A DNA stretch of 64,000 nucleotides from Deltaproteobacteria bacterium (GCA_020444165.1 JAHLLK010000024.1:8248-72247); one strand, 5' to 3'. Positions 42,852 to 50,681 are shown, counted from the first letter of the stretch. Notes: generated by a model from the letters alone, not told the origin. Translations and numbers: made by a program.

Positions 42852-43457
42852 CTAGTTACCATTTACCATTGTTGCGCTCTCGCGCGCCTCCAAGGAGACC
42901 ACCCTCGGGTTTCCGCCCTTTTGCCGTTGGGCATCGAACAGGCCCATGTAATAGACCAGTTCGCGCACCATCAGCGATCCGCCGTACAGCCACCGGATCG
43001 AATAGAGGAAAGACGTCAGAGAGCACCAAATGAGAATTCGGAGGTAGACGGGGGGCAGTTCAAACAGGAACGCGAACCCGGTGGCGACGAGTACCAGGAT
43101 TGACATAATTCCCGTATGTTGCATGATCGCCATGCAGACTTGGTACTGCTTCAGCACCTCATTCTCCAGCAGAAACGACGAGAAGCCGGGGGAGGTGGTG
43201 GAGGCGAAAATCTGCTGTACGGAAGAAAGCACCACCGCCAACACGATGCCCTGGGCGGTGAGCAGGCCAACCCAAAGGGTTAAAATGTCGCCCTTTTTGG
43301 CGAGTGGATCGGGGAGGAAATAGAACGCCGCTCCCCCTGCGGCCACACACGCCAACAAGACCCAGGGGACGAGCGACCACTTTCCATCTTCCTTGAGGTC
43401 CTGGAGGACAACCTCAAAGAATTGAGTCAGAAAGCTTGTCGGGTCGCTCACTGGCAT
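42852..43457 (-). CDS. Four-span membrane protein, candidate effector
   Basis: A 201-residue protein with four hydrophobic spans near residues 28-47 (LVPWVLLACVAAGGAAFYFL), 58-80, 108-130 (MSILVLVATGFAFLF) and 135-155. Both ends are polar. It starts 3 bp after the stop of the 302-residue cytosolic protein and so is made with it. No family recognised. Cytosolic protein plus small multi-span partner is a layout shared by several phage-defence and superinfection-exclusion systems; this parallel is inference only. Confidence 0.7.
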   Translation of the reverse strand: MPVSDPTSFLTQFFEVVLQDLKEDGKWSLVPWVLLACVAAGGAAFYFLPDPLAKKGDILTLWVGLLTAQGIVLAVVLSSVQQIFASTTSPGFSSFLLENEVLKQYQVCMAIMQHTGIMSILVLVATGFAFLFELPPVYLRILIWCSLTSFLYSIRWLYGGSLMVRELVYYMGLFDAQRQKGGNPRVVSLEARESATMVNGN

Positions 43458-43460
43458 CGT

Positions 43461-44369
43461 TTACTCATCCTCGGAGATCTCAACCGATGGTTTTGCCACA
43501 TAAATTTCAAGCATCGCTTTTGCCGCGGCCTTGATGTGCGATTCGGTGGATTCGGTTACGGGTATATACACTTTTAATTTTACCGGAGAACCGTCCTCGG
43601 GTGCGGCCTTTTGTATTCTGGCCCTATAGCCGTCGGACGTTTTGCCCGTCACGCCGTATTCCGCGTGCTTGGTTGTCCCAAGCTCGACAACCTCGTTAAC
43701 GAAACCCCCTTGTTGCAGGTCAATCTGCCCGTTTTTATATGGCTTTATGCTCCCGGACACTTCAACCTTCCCCGGCGCTAGCAGCGCCGCCAGGTGCTCG
43801 CCGGCTTTCTTCGGGTGTGGATTATATGGCCACACCCGGAAACTCACGTTATCGACTTCCCATCGCGCGATGGCAGACCTCACCTCATTTGAGCTGGCAG
43901 CCAGCGCAGACATGAAACGGTGGCCCTCGAACACACGGACGACGCTTCTCAACCTGGCAACCGTACTTTGGGCCCCGAGGGCTTCCTTGCCCGAGGAATC
44001 CTCTACCGCCATCAGCCCTCTGCCAGGCAAGCAAACCACCATGCCAAGCATCATGTCCTTTCCCTCTTCGACCACCTCTTCCAACACGTCGAGCTTGTCG
44101 TTATATTCTTTGCGTAAACGAGTAGTTAACTCTCTTACGATATTGAAATAAATCACGTCCTCCGAATCATCTTCGTTGATAAACTCGATGAGTGTGGTGC
44201 GAAGCTGAATCAGGGCGGTGTCTTTGGCGCCCTCTCTATCGCGCGGCACGCGGTGCGAAACCCAGACGCCGCGAGCGCTCTCCAAAAAGGGCAGAATTTC
44301 TTCGTGAGTGAGCGGGCTACCTTCATCTTCAATGGAAAACCGATAAAAAACATAGGGACGCAGGCTCAT
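43461..44369 (-). CDS. Unrecognised 302-residue cytosolic protein of the cargo operon
   Basis: Begins MSLRPYVFYRFSIEDEGSPL and has no signal or membrane span. The middle has ALGAQSTVARLRSVVRVFEG, the end a helix before SVEISEDE. Charged and mixed alpha/beta, I cannot assign a domain. Codon use and GC are lower than in the surrounding structural genes, marking recent acquisition. It is first of three tightly spaced genes (with the four-span and the single-span membrane proteins) set off by terminator repeats at both sides. A defence or lysogenic-conversion role is plausible but not shown. Confidence 0.72.
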   Translation of the reverse strand: MSLRPYVFYRFSIEDEGSPLTHEEILPFLESARGVWVSHRVPRDREGAKDTALIQLRTTLIEFINEDDSEDVIYFNIVRELTTRLRKEYNDKLDVLEEVVEEGKDMMLGMVVCLPGRGLMAVEDSSGKEALGAQSTVARLRSVVRVFEGHRFMSALAASSNEVRSAIARWEVDNVSFRVWPYNPHPKKAGEHLAALLAPGKVEVSGSIKPYKNGQIDLQQGGFVNEVVELGTTKHAEYGVTGKTSDGYRARIQKAAPEDGSPVKLKVYIPVTESTESHIKAAAKAMLEIYVAKPSVEISEDE

Positions 44370-44490
44370 TGTACCCCCCTTGACACAGACAGGTTGTGAC
44401 GGCGGCCGATTCCCCTAGCTACCACAGATCAAGGCTTTTGGGGGTATTTTGTCACCCAGGCCCCCGCGCGCCTCTCCCCCCAAAAACCAA

Positions 44491-44524
44491 CGGCGGCCGC
44501 GAGCTTCCGCCCGCGGCCGCCGGG
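44491..44524 (-). terminator. Terminator upstream of the cargo operon, repeat copy 2
   Basis: An 11-bp perfect stem (CGGCGGCCGCG with CGCGGCCGCCG) is followed on the minus strand by TTGGTTTTTGG. It ends transcription from the 45.2-kb gene and matches copy 1 at 42221-42254 in 31 of 34 bases. Confidence 0.75.
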
Positions 44525-44554
44525 TTGTTCACAGCCCCCTTAGGGTGTGACCTA

Positions 44555-45247
44555 TTACTTTAGGTCCCTCGCCAGGATCACCGCTGTGTCTATGGTCGAC
44601 TTGGCCATTTTGAGCTGAAGGTTGCCGGTATCCATTTTCTCACCGTAGCGCCGTTGGGAGGCCTCGACGTCCTGGCCGTCCAAGACCTTGACCATGGCGT
44701 TAAGCGCTGCGATGCGGTCCTGGCAGGCGGCCAAGGTCTGCGCCTTGCACTTCTCGCAAAGATCGGAAATGTTCTCCGGCAATCCGCTGGGCGTTTTGAC
44801 ATTTTCAATGGTGTAAATGGCGGTTTGGTAGTCGTCGGCCGCCGCCAAGGCCAGCCTGCGAGCCGTCACCGGGTTCCCTCCCCCCTCCAACGCCTCGGAA
44901 AGGGACTTCATGGCGGAACTGGGCAGGCTCAGAGCGCTTGCCAATCGCAACTGCACCCCGATCACTTCCCCGGCCGGGGTCAAATCTGATTTGGCGGGCT
45001 CGCTGGCTTCCTTGGTTGCAACAGGCTGGGCGGGCGGGCTTTCGTCGCCGCCACCGAAATATAACCACCCCACCACCACCAGCAGCACCACGATGCCGAG
45101 GCCGAGGACAACCCGATTGCCCTCCTTAGCCAATTGAGCTTTGAGCGACGCCAATTCGTCCGGGGTGAATTCCCGGCCGCACTTCGGGCAAGTGCTCAAA
45201 GTGTCACCGAAAGCTTTTTTACAATCCGGACAAATGACTTTAGGCAT
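44555..45247 (-). CDS. Zinc-ribbon membrane-anchored protein
   Basis: A 230-residue protein. Residues 6-24 form a zinc ribbon (CPDCKKAF and CPKCGREF), residues ~46-66 a membrane span (VVLGLGIVVLLVVVGWLYF), and the C-terminal 160 residues a helical, presumably exported domain with a CEKC pair. The zinc-ribbon-plus-span form is common in bacterial proteins of unknown role. It appears to be its own transcription unit, ended by the terminator at 44.5 kb, which fits a phage moron. No function assigned. Confidence 0.7.
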   Translation of the reverse strand: MPKVICPDCKKAFGDTLSTCPKCGREFTPDELASLKAQLAKEGNRVVLGLGIVVLLVVVGWLYFGGGDESPPAQPVATKEASEPAKSDLTPAGEVIGVQLRLASALSLPSSAMKSLSEALEGGGNPVTARRLALAAADDYQTAIYTIENVKTPSGLPENISDLCEKCKAQTLAACQDRIAALNAMVKVLDGQDVEASQRRYGEKMDTGNLQLKMAKSTIDTAVILARDLK

Positions 45248-45344
45248 GCTATCCCCCCTTTATGATTGATCGTCCCCAAAATGCCCCGCCCCGGGGCCGA
45301 AGTAAAGAGGTTCCGGGGCGAGGCGTGATCGTTTCCAGTAGAGA

Positions 45345-45557
45345 TCAGGCCGCCCGGTGCCGGGGCTCCTCCAGCTGATGGTCCACATCACGGACTGCGT
45401 CCCGGCAGGCCACCAGCACTTCCACCAGGCCCTGCGCGTCTTCCTCCGTCATCATGTCCGTGTCCATCCCCCGCACGGCAAGCTCCAGGAACGACAGCAC
45501 ATTGTACACCCGCGCCAGGGCGTCCCTTGGCTCCTCGCCGCCCCGGTGGAACCTCAT
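45345..45557 (-). CDS. Small hypothetical phage protein
   Basis: A 70-residue protein from the ATG at 45557 (GGAGG 7 nt upstream; ATGA overlap with the previous gene). Helical, with ARVYNVLSFLELAVRGMDTD and acidic EEDAQGLVEVL. Coupling and ribosome site support it as real; no family recognised. Confidence 0.6.
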   Translation of the reverse strand: MRFHRGGEEPRDALARVYNVLSFLELAVRGMDTDMMTEEDAQGLVEVLVACRDAVRDVDHQLEEPRHRAA

Positions 45558-45742
45558 GCCCGGGCCTCCCGCCGCCGGGCCGGGCGCGTGGCCTGGCGCG
45601 GGGGCAGGCACACGGCCCCCGCCTCCAGGAGGCCCAGGGCCTCCGCCGTGAACAGGATGTCCCCGTCGCGTTCGATGAAGTTGAGCCCCCGGCCGTCCGC
45701 CAACGCGGGCAGCCCTTCCTTGCGATCAAGATTCTTAGACAT
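45554..45742 (-). CDS. Small hypothetical phage protein
   Basis: A 62-residue protein with an AGGAGG site 6 nt before ATG. GLNFIERDGDILFTAEALG is a short strand-helix unit and the C-terminus is Arg-rich. First gene of a two-gene unit downstream of a terminator, so a promoter should lie in 45743-45860. No family recognised. Confidence 0.6.
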   Translation of the reverse strand: MSKNLDRKEGLPALADGRGLNFIERDGDILFTAEALGLLEAGAVCLPPRQATRPARRREARA

Positions 45743-45863
45743 TCTATCCTCCTGTGGGTCTTGTCAGGACCCGGACAAAAGAATCCCGGAGCCTTGACAA
45801 CACCCCACAGGCGGTGCCCCCGCCCTCACGGCACGGGGAGACTCCGGGAAACTGGTTTCGGCA

Positions 45864-45898
45864 CAAAAAAAGAGCCTTGGCGGGGGCCGTGCCCGCCT
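45864..45898 (-). terminator. Intrinsic terminator after the ASCH-like gene
   Basis: On the minus strand GGCGGG pairs with CCCGCC and is followed by AAGGCTCTTTTTTT. It separates the middle-region genes from the two small genes downstream. Confidence 0.65.
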
Positions 45899-45918
45899 GT
45901 GGGTTGCTGTCCCTTTCT

Positions 45919-46623
45919 TTATAACCCGGCGGCCGGGGGGTTGTCAAATGGTTGACGGCCGGCCAAAAACTTGAACTGGATCACCCAAACCCAGGGGTTC
46001 GCCTCCCACCCGAACCCCCGGGAGTCGTTGATTTCATCCCACAACACCCGGAACTCGCACAAGGCCCGCGATCCCTGGTGCTCGGCCAGGAACCGATCCG
46101 CATAACTGAAGATGGGGGGATGGACCCCCTCGGCCGAGGCATCGCATTCGCGGATGTCCTGCACTCGCTCCACCCGGCCGGGGGCCGTCACCTCGCACAC
46201 GGTGCGGGCCCACTCGCGGGGGCAGAAGCGGGAGCTGAGGGACGACCGCTGGTAGGGCCGCCCGGTCACCGGCGAAACCCAGGGCACGGGCCGGCCGTCC
46301 ACCAGCACCGGCTCATCGTCGGCGTAGCGGGCCAGGCCATCCCGACCCCGGATCAGAGCCTCTTTGATGACCAGCCGGTCCCCCTGGCCGTAGTGGCAGG
46401 CCACCGTTTGACCGGTTTGGGTGTGCCACAGGGCCGCCGCTTCGGGGATCTCTTCCCCGCTGGCCAGCCGCCCGCCGCCCGGGCCGCCAATGGTGGTGGG
46501 CTCCCAGGCCCCGCGGCGGGTGGGGACCTGGGGCAGCTTGACCACCCTCCGGGTTTGGGTCTTGAGCCCCATCCGGACCTGGCGGGCGTTCCACGTGGTC
46601 ATCGGCATCAAATGATCGGTCAT
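45919..46623 (-). CDS. ASCH/PUA-like phage protein
   Basis: A 234-residue protein. The opening MTTWNARQVRMGLKTQTRRVVKLP and the later YGQGDRLVIKEALI follow a motif set common in phage proteins with a PUA/ASCH-like fold (sometimes annotated as morphogenetic proteins). Near the end, REFRVLWDEIND-like and GFGWEANPWVWVIQF are also family features. The fold binds nucleic acid in cellular relatives; the phage role is unknown. It lies 17 bp after the preceding gene. Confidence 0.75.
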   Translation of the reverse strand: MTDHLMPMTTWNARQVRMGLKTQTRRVVKLPQVPTRRGAWEPTTIGGPGGGRLASGEEIPEAAALWHTQTGQTVACHYGQGDRLVIKEALIRGRDGLARYADDEPVLVDGRPVPWVSPVTGRPYQRSSLSSRFCPREWARTVCEVTAPGRVERVQDIRECDASAEGVHPPIFSYADRFLAEHQGSRALCEFRVLWDEINDSRGFGWEANPWVWVIQFKFLAGRQPFDNPPAAGL

Positions 46624-46640
46624 TCTGCTCCCCTTTCGGT

Positions 46641-47435
46641 TCAGCCGGGCAGCCCCGGCAAGCACTCTCCCACCGCGGTCGGCTGCCCGCCGCCCTTGGC
46701 GCACCGCCGGAGCAGCTCCGGCCCCTGGCCCGCCAGGTCCCTGGGCAGGCTGGGGGCCAAGGCCTTCAGCTTGGCCAGGTCCACCAGGTGGGCCAGGCGC
46801 TCCTCCATAAGGCGGGTCAGTTCCATGCCTCGCATGACGTCGCTTTGGTAGCAGTTGGCCAGAAAGCAGACCTGCATCTCGGGCGGCTGCTCGTGGATCG
46901 GCGTCTCGCCCTCGGCCCGCGCCTCGGCCGCCAGGGTGTCGGCCGCCTCCTGGGCCGTGCGCTCGTGGGCCTCCCGCACCGCGCCGGGATCCCGGTGGGC
47001 CCCGGTCTTGCGGCGTTCCTCCCGCTTGGCCTCTTGCTGGGCCTCCGCCCGGCTGGCCCGCGCCTGCATGACCTTTTTCAAGTAGTTGTGGTTGCTGAAG
47101 CCGGCTGGCTGGCCGGCGTGGCCGGCCTTGGAGCGCACCACGTCCTGCAGGCACTCCATCATCAGGGATCTGGCGATCTGGTAGCGGCGGCCCTCGAACT
47201 CGAAAACCCCGCCATCCCAGAGCCGCTTCAGCTCCCGGGCCAGGCGGAGTTGGGTGGCCACCCTCATCACCGCGCCGGTGCGGAACAAACCGATGTAGTC
47301 CATCACCAGGCCCCGGTCCGGCCCGAACCCGGCCAGGATCCCGGCCAGCTCGCCCAGCTCCTCGCCCCGGGCAGTGGCCAGGGGATCGAACGCCTCACCG
47401 CAGTGGGGGCAGGTGATGGTGGTGGGTTTGGTCAC
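46641..47435 (-). CDS. Zinc-finger-start phage protein of unknown function
   Basis: A 264-residue protein. It opens with ITCPHCGEAFDPLA, a CxxC half that may pair with later Cys residues, then mixed helices, a highly charged region (EAQQEAKREERRKTGAHRD) and LEHLVDLAKLKALAPSL-like helices. It overlaps the small zinc-ribbon gene by ATGA. I do not recognise a family. Confidence 0.7.
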   Translation of the reverse strand: MTKPTTITCPHCGEAFDPLATARGEELGELAGILAGFGPDRGLVMDYIGLFRTGAVMRVATQLRLARELKRLWDGGVFEFEGRRYQIARSLMMECLQDVVRSKAGHAGQPAGFSNHNYLKKVMQARASRAEAQQEAKREERRKTGAHRDPGAVREAHERTAQEAADTLAAEARAEGETPIHEQPPEMQVCFLANCYQSDVMRGMELTRLMEERLAHLVDLAKLKALAPSLPRDLAGQGPELLRRCAKGGGQPTAVGECLPGLPG

Positions 47436-47629
47436 TTCAGATACCTCTCAACCGGCACAAACCAGAGCATCTCTTGGGCGTAAGTGGCGACGCAATCCCG
47501 GCCGCACAGGACATCCTTGTTTGTTCTCGAGTACTCCACACCTTTGGTGTGGGCGGTGATGTGCTTCCCGCAGCTGGCGCAGTAAATCGGGCCAGGTCCT
47601 TTAATTTCTCGCAGTTCCTTGAATGTCAT
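47432..47629 (-). CDS. Small zinc-ribbon protein
   Basis: A 65-residue protein with two Cys pairs (YCASCGKHI and CGRDCVATYA), a form common in phage zinc-ribbon proteins that may bind DNA or help transcription. A weak GAAGGA site lies upstream. It follows a tRNA-like structured RNA by ~20 nt. Confidence 0.68.
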   Translation of the reverse strand: MTFKELREIKGPGPIYCASCGKHITAHTKGVEYSRTNKDVLCGRDCVATYAQEMLWFVPVERYLK

Positions 47630-47649
47630 GCCGACATCCTTCGAGGTTA

Positions 47650-47720
47650 GGGCGGGGCCGGATTCGCACCGGATTGATCCTCCGGGGGATCAGCCAGGCT
47701 CGCCCTGGCGCGCCCGCCGC
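47650..47720 (-). ncRNA. tRNA-like four-way-junction RNA, possible C4-type antisense RNA
   Basis: On the minus strand an outer stem GGCGGG/CCCGCC encloses three hairpins: GCCAGG/CCTGGC, TGATCC/GGATCA and CCGG-TGCGAAT-CCGG. The last resembles a T-arm with an altered loop. No anticodon arm of normal form exists, so it is not a tRNA. C4 antisense RNAs of P1-like and other prophages have this kind of look, including GGTGCGAATCC. It stands in the 207-bp gap before the small zinc-ribbon gene. Confidence 0.45.
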
Positions 47721-47836
47721 TGTTGATGTTCGGCCTGCCTCTTCAGCCAGGAGCGGCCAACCTACCTGGGACGCCGGGGGCGGGGCTTCTGCCCCTGCCG
47801 GGCAAACGGGACCCGGCCTGCCTCCCGGTGTTTCGG

Positions 47837-48154
47837 CTATTCCCTAAGTCCGCGCAACCGCGCCAAAGCCAGGTCAAGGGCGGCCCAGGCATCCGCGCGC
47901 ATGGCGTGAAGATCAGCCATGGCCCGGTCGCGGTTTTGGGTCTCGCGGACTTGGCGTGCGTCCATGTCCTCCTGATCCAGCATCCACAATCCCGCGATGC
48001 CCTGATAGTTGGCACAGAGGGCCTGGTCAAGTTCGGAAAGGTGCTCTGCTGCCTCCCAAAGATCGGCTACCCGCAACAGATCATCCCCGTAAAGGTGGGC
48101 AAACACTCCGATATTGTTGTTTCCCCATCGCCGCAGGTCTTCGGGCGACATCAC
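47837..48154 (-). CDS. Hypothetical phage protein
   Basis: A 105-residue mostly helical protein (LRRWGNNNIGVFAHLYGDDL, then alternating charged helices). It overlaps the upstream gene by ATGA. The 207-bp gap after it holds the tRNA-like RNA. No family recognised. Confidence 0.6.
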   Translation of the reverse strand: MMSPEDLRRWGNNNIGVFAHLYGDDLLRVADLWEAAEHLSELDQALCANYQGIAGLWMLDQEDMDARQVRETQNRDRAMADLHAMRADAWAALDLALARLRGLRE

Positions 48155-48369
48155 GCCACACCCCTTTCCGGCCCTTTACAGGCCCGTTTGCACCCCTCCC
48201 GCCGCCGCGGCCCGCCCATGGCCTGGATCATCACCGGCTCGCGCAGGCCGCAGGCCAGGCAGCAGGTGGCGCAACGCCCCGGCAGGTCGCAAGCCCCGTG
48301 GGCGATGATCCCGTAACCCTCCACGTAGTAGTGGGGGCAGGCCGGCGCGGGCGAGAGGACGCGCCCCAT
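48151..48369 (-). CDS. Small Cys-rich phage protein
   Basis: A 72-residue protein whose ATG follows the previous stop directly. CPHYY, then CDLPGRCATCCLACG and a basic C-terminus suggest one or two zinc sites. Typical of tiny regulators in the middle region, but not assignable. Confidence 0.55.
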   Translation of the reverse strand: MGRVLSPAPACPHYYVEGYGIIAHGACDLPGRCATCCLACGLREPVMIQAMGGPRRREGCKRACKGPERGVA

Positions 48370-48585
48370 TCAGTTCTCCAGCATCTGCGCGATTTCGACA
48401 GCCACCGCGATCACTTGGCGGCTGGCCAGCCCGCCGCCCTCTGGCCCGCACCGCCGGTCGAGCCGCAACAAAAGGCGGCCCAGGCGGCTCTCCGGCGTCA
48501 CCACCTCGCCGACCATCTTGGCGGCCTCCTGGAAGATCCACTTCTCTTTCGGGGTCAGCTCCTTGGTTTGGTCTGGCGCTTCCAT
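48370..48585 (-). CDS. Small hypothetical phage protein
   Basis: A 71-residue helical protein. Two adjacent ATG codons (48588, 48585) overlap the upstream stop; AGGAGG spacing favours the second. KELTPKEKWIFQEAAKMVGE leads into a Leu/Arg helix. No family recognised. Confidence 0.58.
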   Translation of the reverse strand: MEAPDQTKELTPKEKWIFQEAAKMVGEVVTPESRLGRLLLRLDRRCGPEGGGLASRQVIAVAVEIAQMLEN

Positions 48586-49103
48586 CATTCCTCCTTTTGT
48601 CCCAGCGCAGGCGAAACGTCCTCGAAATTGAAGATGGTGTACCGGTACCAAAGATTCTTGGCCGCCTCGCTCACAAGCTCAATCTGGTACTGGGCCAGCG
48701 ATTCGTCCACCCCCACGATCACCCCGGCTTCGGAACCGGCTCTGGTGACGGCCAACACCGCACTGCCCACGGGAAGCTCGGGCTTGATGTCGTAGGCCCT
48801 GACCCAGTCCCCTATGGCCTCTTGGTGCGCTTTGTCCAAATAATAAAAGGCCTGATCATCAAGGAACGACACCAGGGCGGCGTTGCCTTCCCAGCCGCAG
48901 CAGAAGTGTTCAAGGTATTTAACCATCCCGTAGCCGTCGAAGCTGTTTATCAGTGCCTCGGCAAGGTCGCCCGGTACCCGGCCCCGCCCTGCCAAGGCTA
49001 AAACGCCGTCTTTTTCCAACGCCTCGGCAAGCAACTCGGCCGCGCGGTCGATTACCGGCCTGCTGCGCCGGCCAGGGCGCGGGGGGTGTTTTTGCGCCGA
49101 CAT
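48585..49103 (-). CDS. Hypothetical phage protein
   Basis: A 172-residue protein from the ATG at 49103 with GGAGGAGG upstream. After a basic N-terminus it has a helical part (AAELLAEALEKDGVLALAG) and a C-terminal strand-rich part with VGSAVLAVTRAGSEAGVIVGVD, resembling a small beta-barrel. No family recognised. Confidence 0.6.
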   Translation of the reverse strand: MSAQKHPPRPGRRSRPVIDRAAELLAEALEKDGVLALAGRGRVPGDLAEALINSFDGYGMVKYLEHFCCGWEGNAALVSFLDDQAFYYLDKAHQEAIGDWVRAYDIKPELPVGSAVLAVTRAGSEAGVIVGVDESLAQYQIELVSEAAKNLWYRYTIFNFEDVSPALGQKEE

Positions 49104-49122
49104 TATGGCCACTTCCTCCTCC

Positions 49123-49644
49123 TTACTTTCTGTGCCGCCAGGTGTGGGGCTCCACGGGCTCATCGCCGGCCCAAAGGCCCCGCCGCTCCTGGCGAGCCAG
49201 GGTTTGCAGGTCCACGTACAAGGGAAACTTGAAGTATTGCGGGGCGGCCCAGGCCAGGCCGCGGCGCACCAGCTCCGCGCCCAGGTCCCGGCCGTCCGGC
49301 AGGATCACCCGCCCCACCAGGCGGCGGTACATGTCCATGTCCGTCACCAGGATCCGCACGTCCTTGCCCTCGGCCTCGGCCTTGGTGTAGGCCTTGGCCT
49401 CGGCCGCGTAGGGCTGCTCGGCCCACTTGCGCCCGGCGCTCTCCGGGCAGTCCACCCCGGCCAGGCGCACCTTGACCTTCAGCGCCCAGCCGGCGTCCAC
49501 TTCCAGGGTGTCGCCATCCATCACCCGGGCCACCCGCGCGCCCAGGGCCGATTCGGCCCGGGCCGCCGGGGCCGGAAGGGCCGCCGCCAAAGCGGCCGCC
49601 AGGATGACGGTCAGGGCCGCCGATTTGAGTAATTGCTTAAGCAT
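49123..49644 (-). CDS. Secreted thermonuclease-like protein (SNase family)
   Basis: A 173-residue protein. Residues 1-30 form a Sec signal (LLKSAALTVILAAALAAAL, cut after ARA). The nuclease fold follows: ARVMDGDTLEVDAG, VKVRLAGVDCPES with the catalytic Arg/Asp region, YAAEAKAYTKA, and YRRLVGRVILPDG and LVRRGLAWAAPQYF. It would cut nucleic acid outside the cytoplasm. In a prophage this may degrade incoming foreign DNA or serve in DNA release. Overlaps the next gene upstream by 8 bp. Confidence 0.87.
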   Translation of the reverse strand: MLKQLLKSAALTVILAAALAAALPAPAARAESALGARVARVMDGDTLEVDAGWALKVKVRLAGVDCPESAGRKWAEQPYAAEAKAYTKAEAEGKDVRILVTDMDMYRRLVGRVILPDGRDLGAELVRRGLAWAAPQYFKFPLYVDLQTLARQERRGLWAGDEPVEPHTWRHRK

Positions 49645-50182
49645 TCTCTCCCCTCTGTAGTTCGGCCGCGATCTCGGCCAGGTCCACCACGTCCCGCACG
49701 GCGGCCGCCAGGCCGCGCCTCTCGTGGCCCTTGAGTTTCAGGGCCCGCGCGGTCAGAAGCCGGCCCGTGGCCAGCTCCAGGTTATCCCCGCCGCGCGCGG
49801 ATCCGCGCGCGGGCGGGGGGTCCGCGGCCGGCGGCGCTGCCGGCTTGACGGGCTCGGGTTGCTGCCTCTTGCCCCGGTTGCCCCGCTTGGCCTTGGCCGG
49901 CGCGGGAGCGGGCTTCAGCGGCGACGCTTCCTGTTTCCAACATAAATTTATGTGGGAATCGGCGGGCTCGGGCTTCTTCGGGCGGGGCGGCGGCGGGGCC
50001 AGGCCGGCCACCGGCACCGGCTCCCCCAGCTTCTCCGCGCCCTCGCAATCCAGGCATTTACCCAGGGCGGCTCCGTCCGTGCCATTGGCCGCCCGGGACT
50101 TCAACAGCTCGCAAGTACGGGCATTTTTGAACAGCCGGTCCGTAAACATCCGGCAGCGGTATTCGTATTGGGCCCCATCCAT
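49637..50182 (-). CDS. Hypothetical phage protein with Lys/Pro-rich linker
   Basis: A 181-residue protein from the ATG at 50182, with AAGGAGG 8 nt upstream; an earlier in-frame start is in a hairpin region and unlikely. YEYRCRMFTDRLFKNARTCELLK and GKCLDCEGAEKLG give possible metal-binding Cys residues, then a Pro/Lys/Ala linker and a C-terminal helix. No family recognised. Confidence 0.62.
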   Translation of the reverse strand: MDGAQYEYRCRMFTDRLFKNARTCELLKSRAANGTDGAALGKCLDCEGAEKLGEPVPVAGLAPPPPRPKKPEPADSHINLCWKQEASPLKPAPAPAKAKRGNRGKRQQPEPVKPAAPPAADPPPARGSARGGDNLELATGRLLTARALKLKGHERRGLAAAVRDVVDLAEIAAELQRGENA

Positions 50183-50204
50183 ACCCGCCTCCCTTGCCTT
50201 GGTT

Positions 50205-50303
50205 CTCCCCGGGGCCGGAAGGCCAGCGGGCCGTCCGGCCCCGGGGGGAGCCCCCGGGAGCGGCCCGGCGGTAAGGGGTGAACCCGCCGGACCGCCCCCG
50301 GGG
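50205..50303 (-). terminator. Two tandem GC-rich hairpins after mor
   Basis: On the minus strand a ~20-bp stem around TTCACCCC is followed at once by a 15-bp stem (50205-50219 with 50234-50250). Neither has a T-run, so they may pause or protect RNA rather than terminate. They separate mor from the next gene, where Mu has its middle-operon boundary. Confidence 0.5.
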
Positions 50304-50306
50304 AAA

Positions 50307-50681
50307 CTAGAATCCGTCAAACAGCGGCAGCCGCGCCTCATCCTGCCGGCCCCGCATCTTGCTCACGTAGCGCTCGGTCACCCCGGCCTTGATGGCGATC
50401 TGCCGCACCGAGAGCCGGCCCTCCCGGAGGAGCTGCAGCACCCGCCGGCGCTTGGCCGCGTTGTCGCCCTTGGGCAGGGTCAGCCGTGAGCCGCCGTACT
50501 GGGCGCACAGGATCTCCATGGCCTCCAGGCCCACCACCTGGGCCCAGGGGTGGGTGGGCTTGGGCTTGGCCGGCAGGTAGTAGCTCACCCCGCCGCAGGC
50601 CCGGCAGAGCCGGCCCGCCGCCTCGGCCCCGATCAATTCGGCGATTTCCGCCAGTAGTCCGCCCACGTCCTCCCCCACCAT
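50307..50681 (-). CDS. mor: Mor-like transcription activator
   Basis: A 124-residue protein from the ATG at 50681 (TGATG overlap, AAGGAG upstream). The N-terminal dimerisation part ends in GLEAMEILCAQYGGSRLTLPKG, matching the G(x)IYIPK-type turn of Mor/C; the C-terminal HTH is LLREGRLSVRQIAIKAGVTERYVSKMRG. In Mu, Mor switches on the middle promoter. Only one Mor/C-type gene is visible in this prophage, so it may drive late genes too. Confidence 0.82.
   Translation of the reverse strand: MVGEDVGGLLAEIAELIGAEAAGRLCRACGGVSYYLPAKPKPTHPWAQVVGLEAMEILCAQYGGSRLTLPKGDNAAKRRRVLQLLREGRLSVRQIAIKAGVTERYVSKMRGRQDEARLPLFDGF

Noticed and set aside
45744..45947. 67-residue minus-strand frame before the 45.7-kb gene
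   Set aside because: It spans an intrinsic terminator and has no ribosome site; composition is random-like.
47650..47720. A true tRNA gene
   Set aside because: The T-arm-like hairpin is present but the loop lacks TTC, no anticodon arm of correct length exists and the D-arm features are missing.
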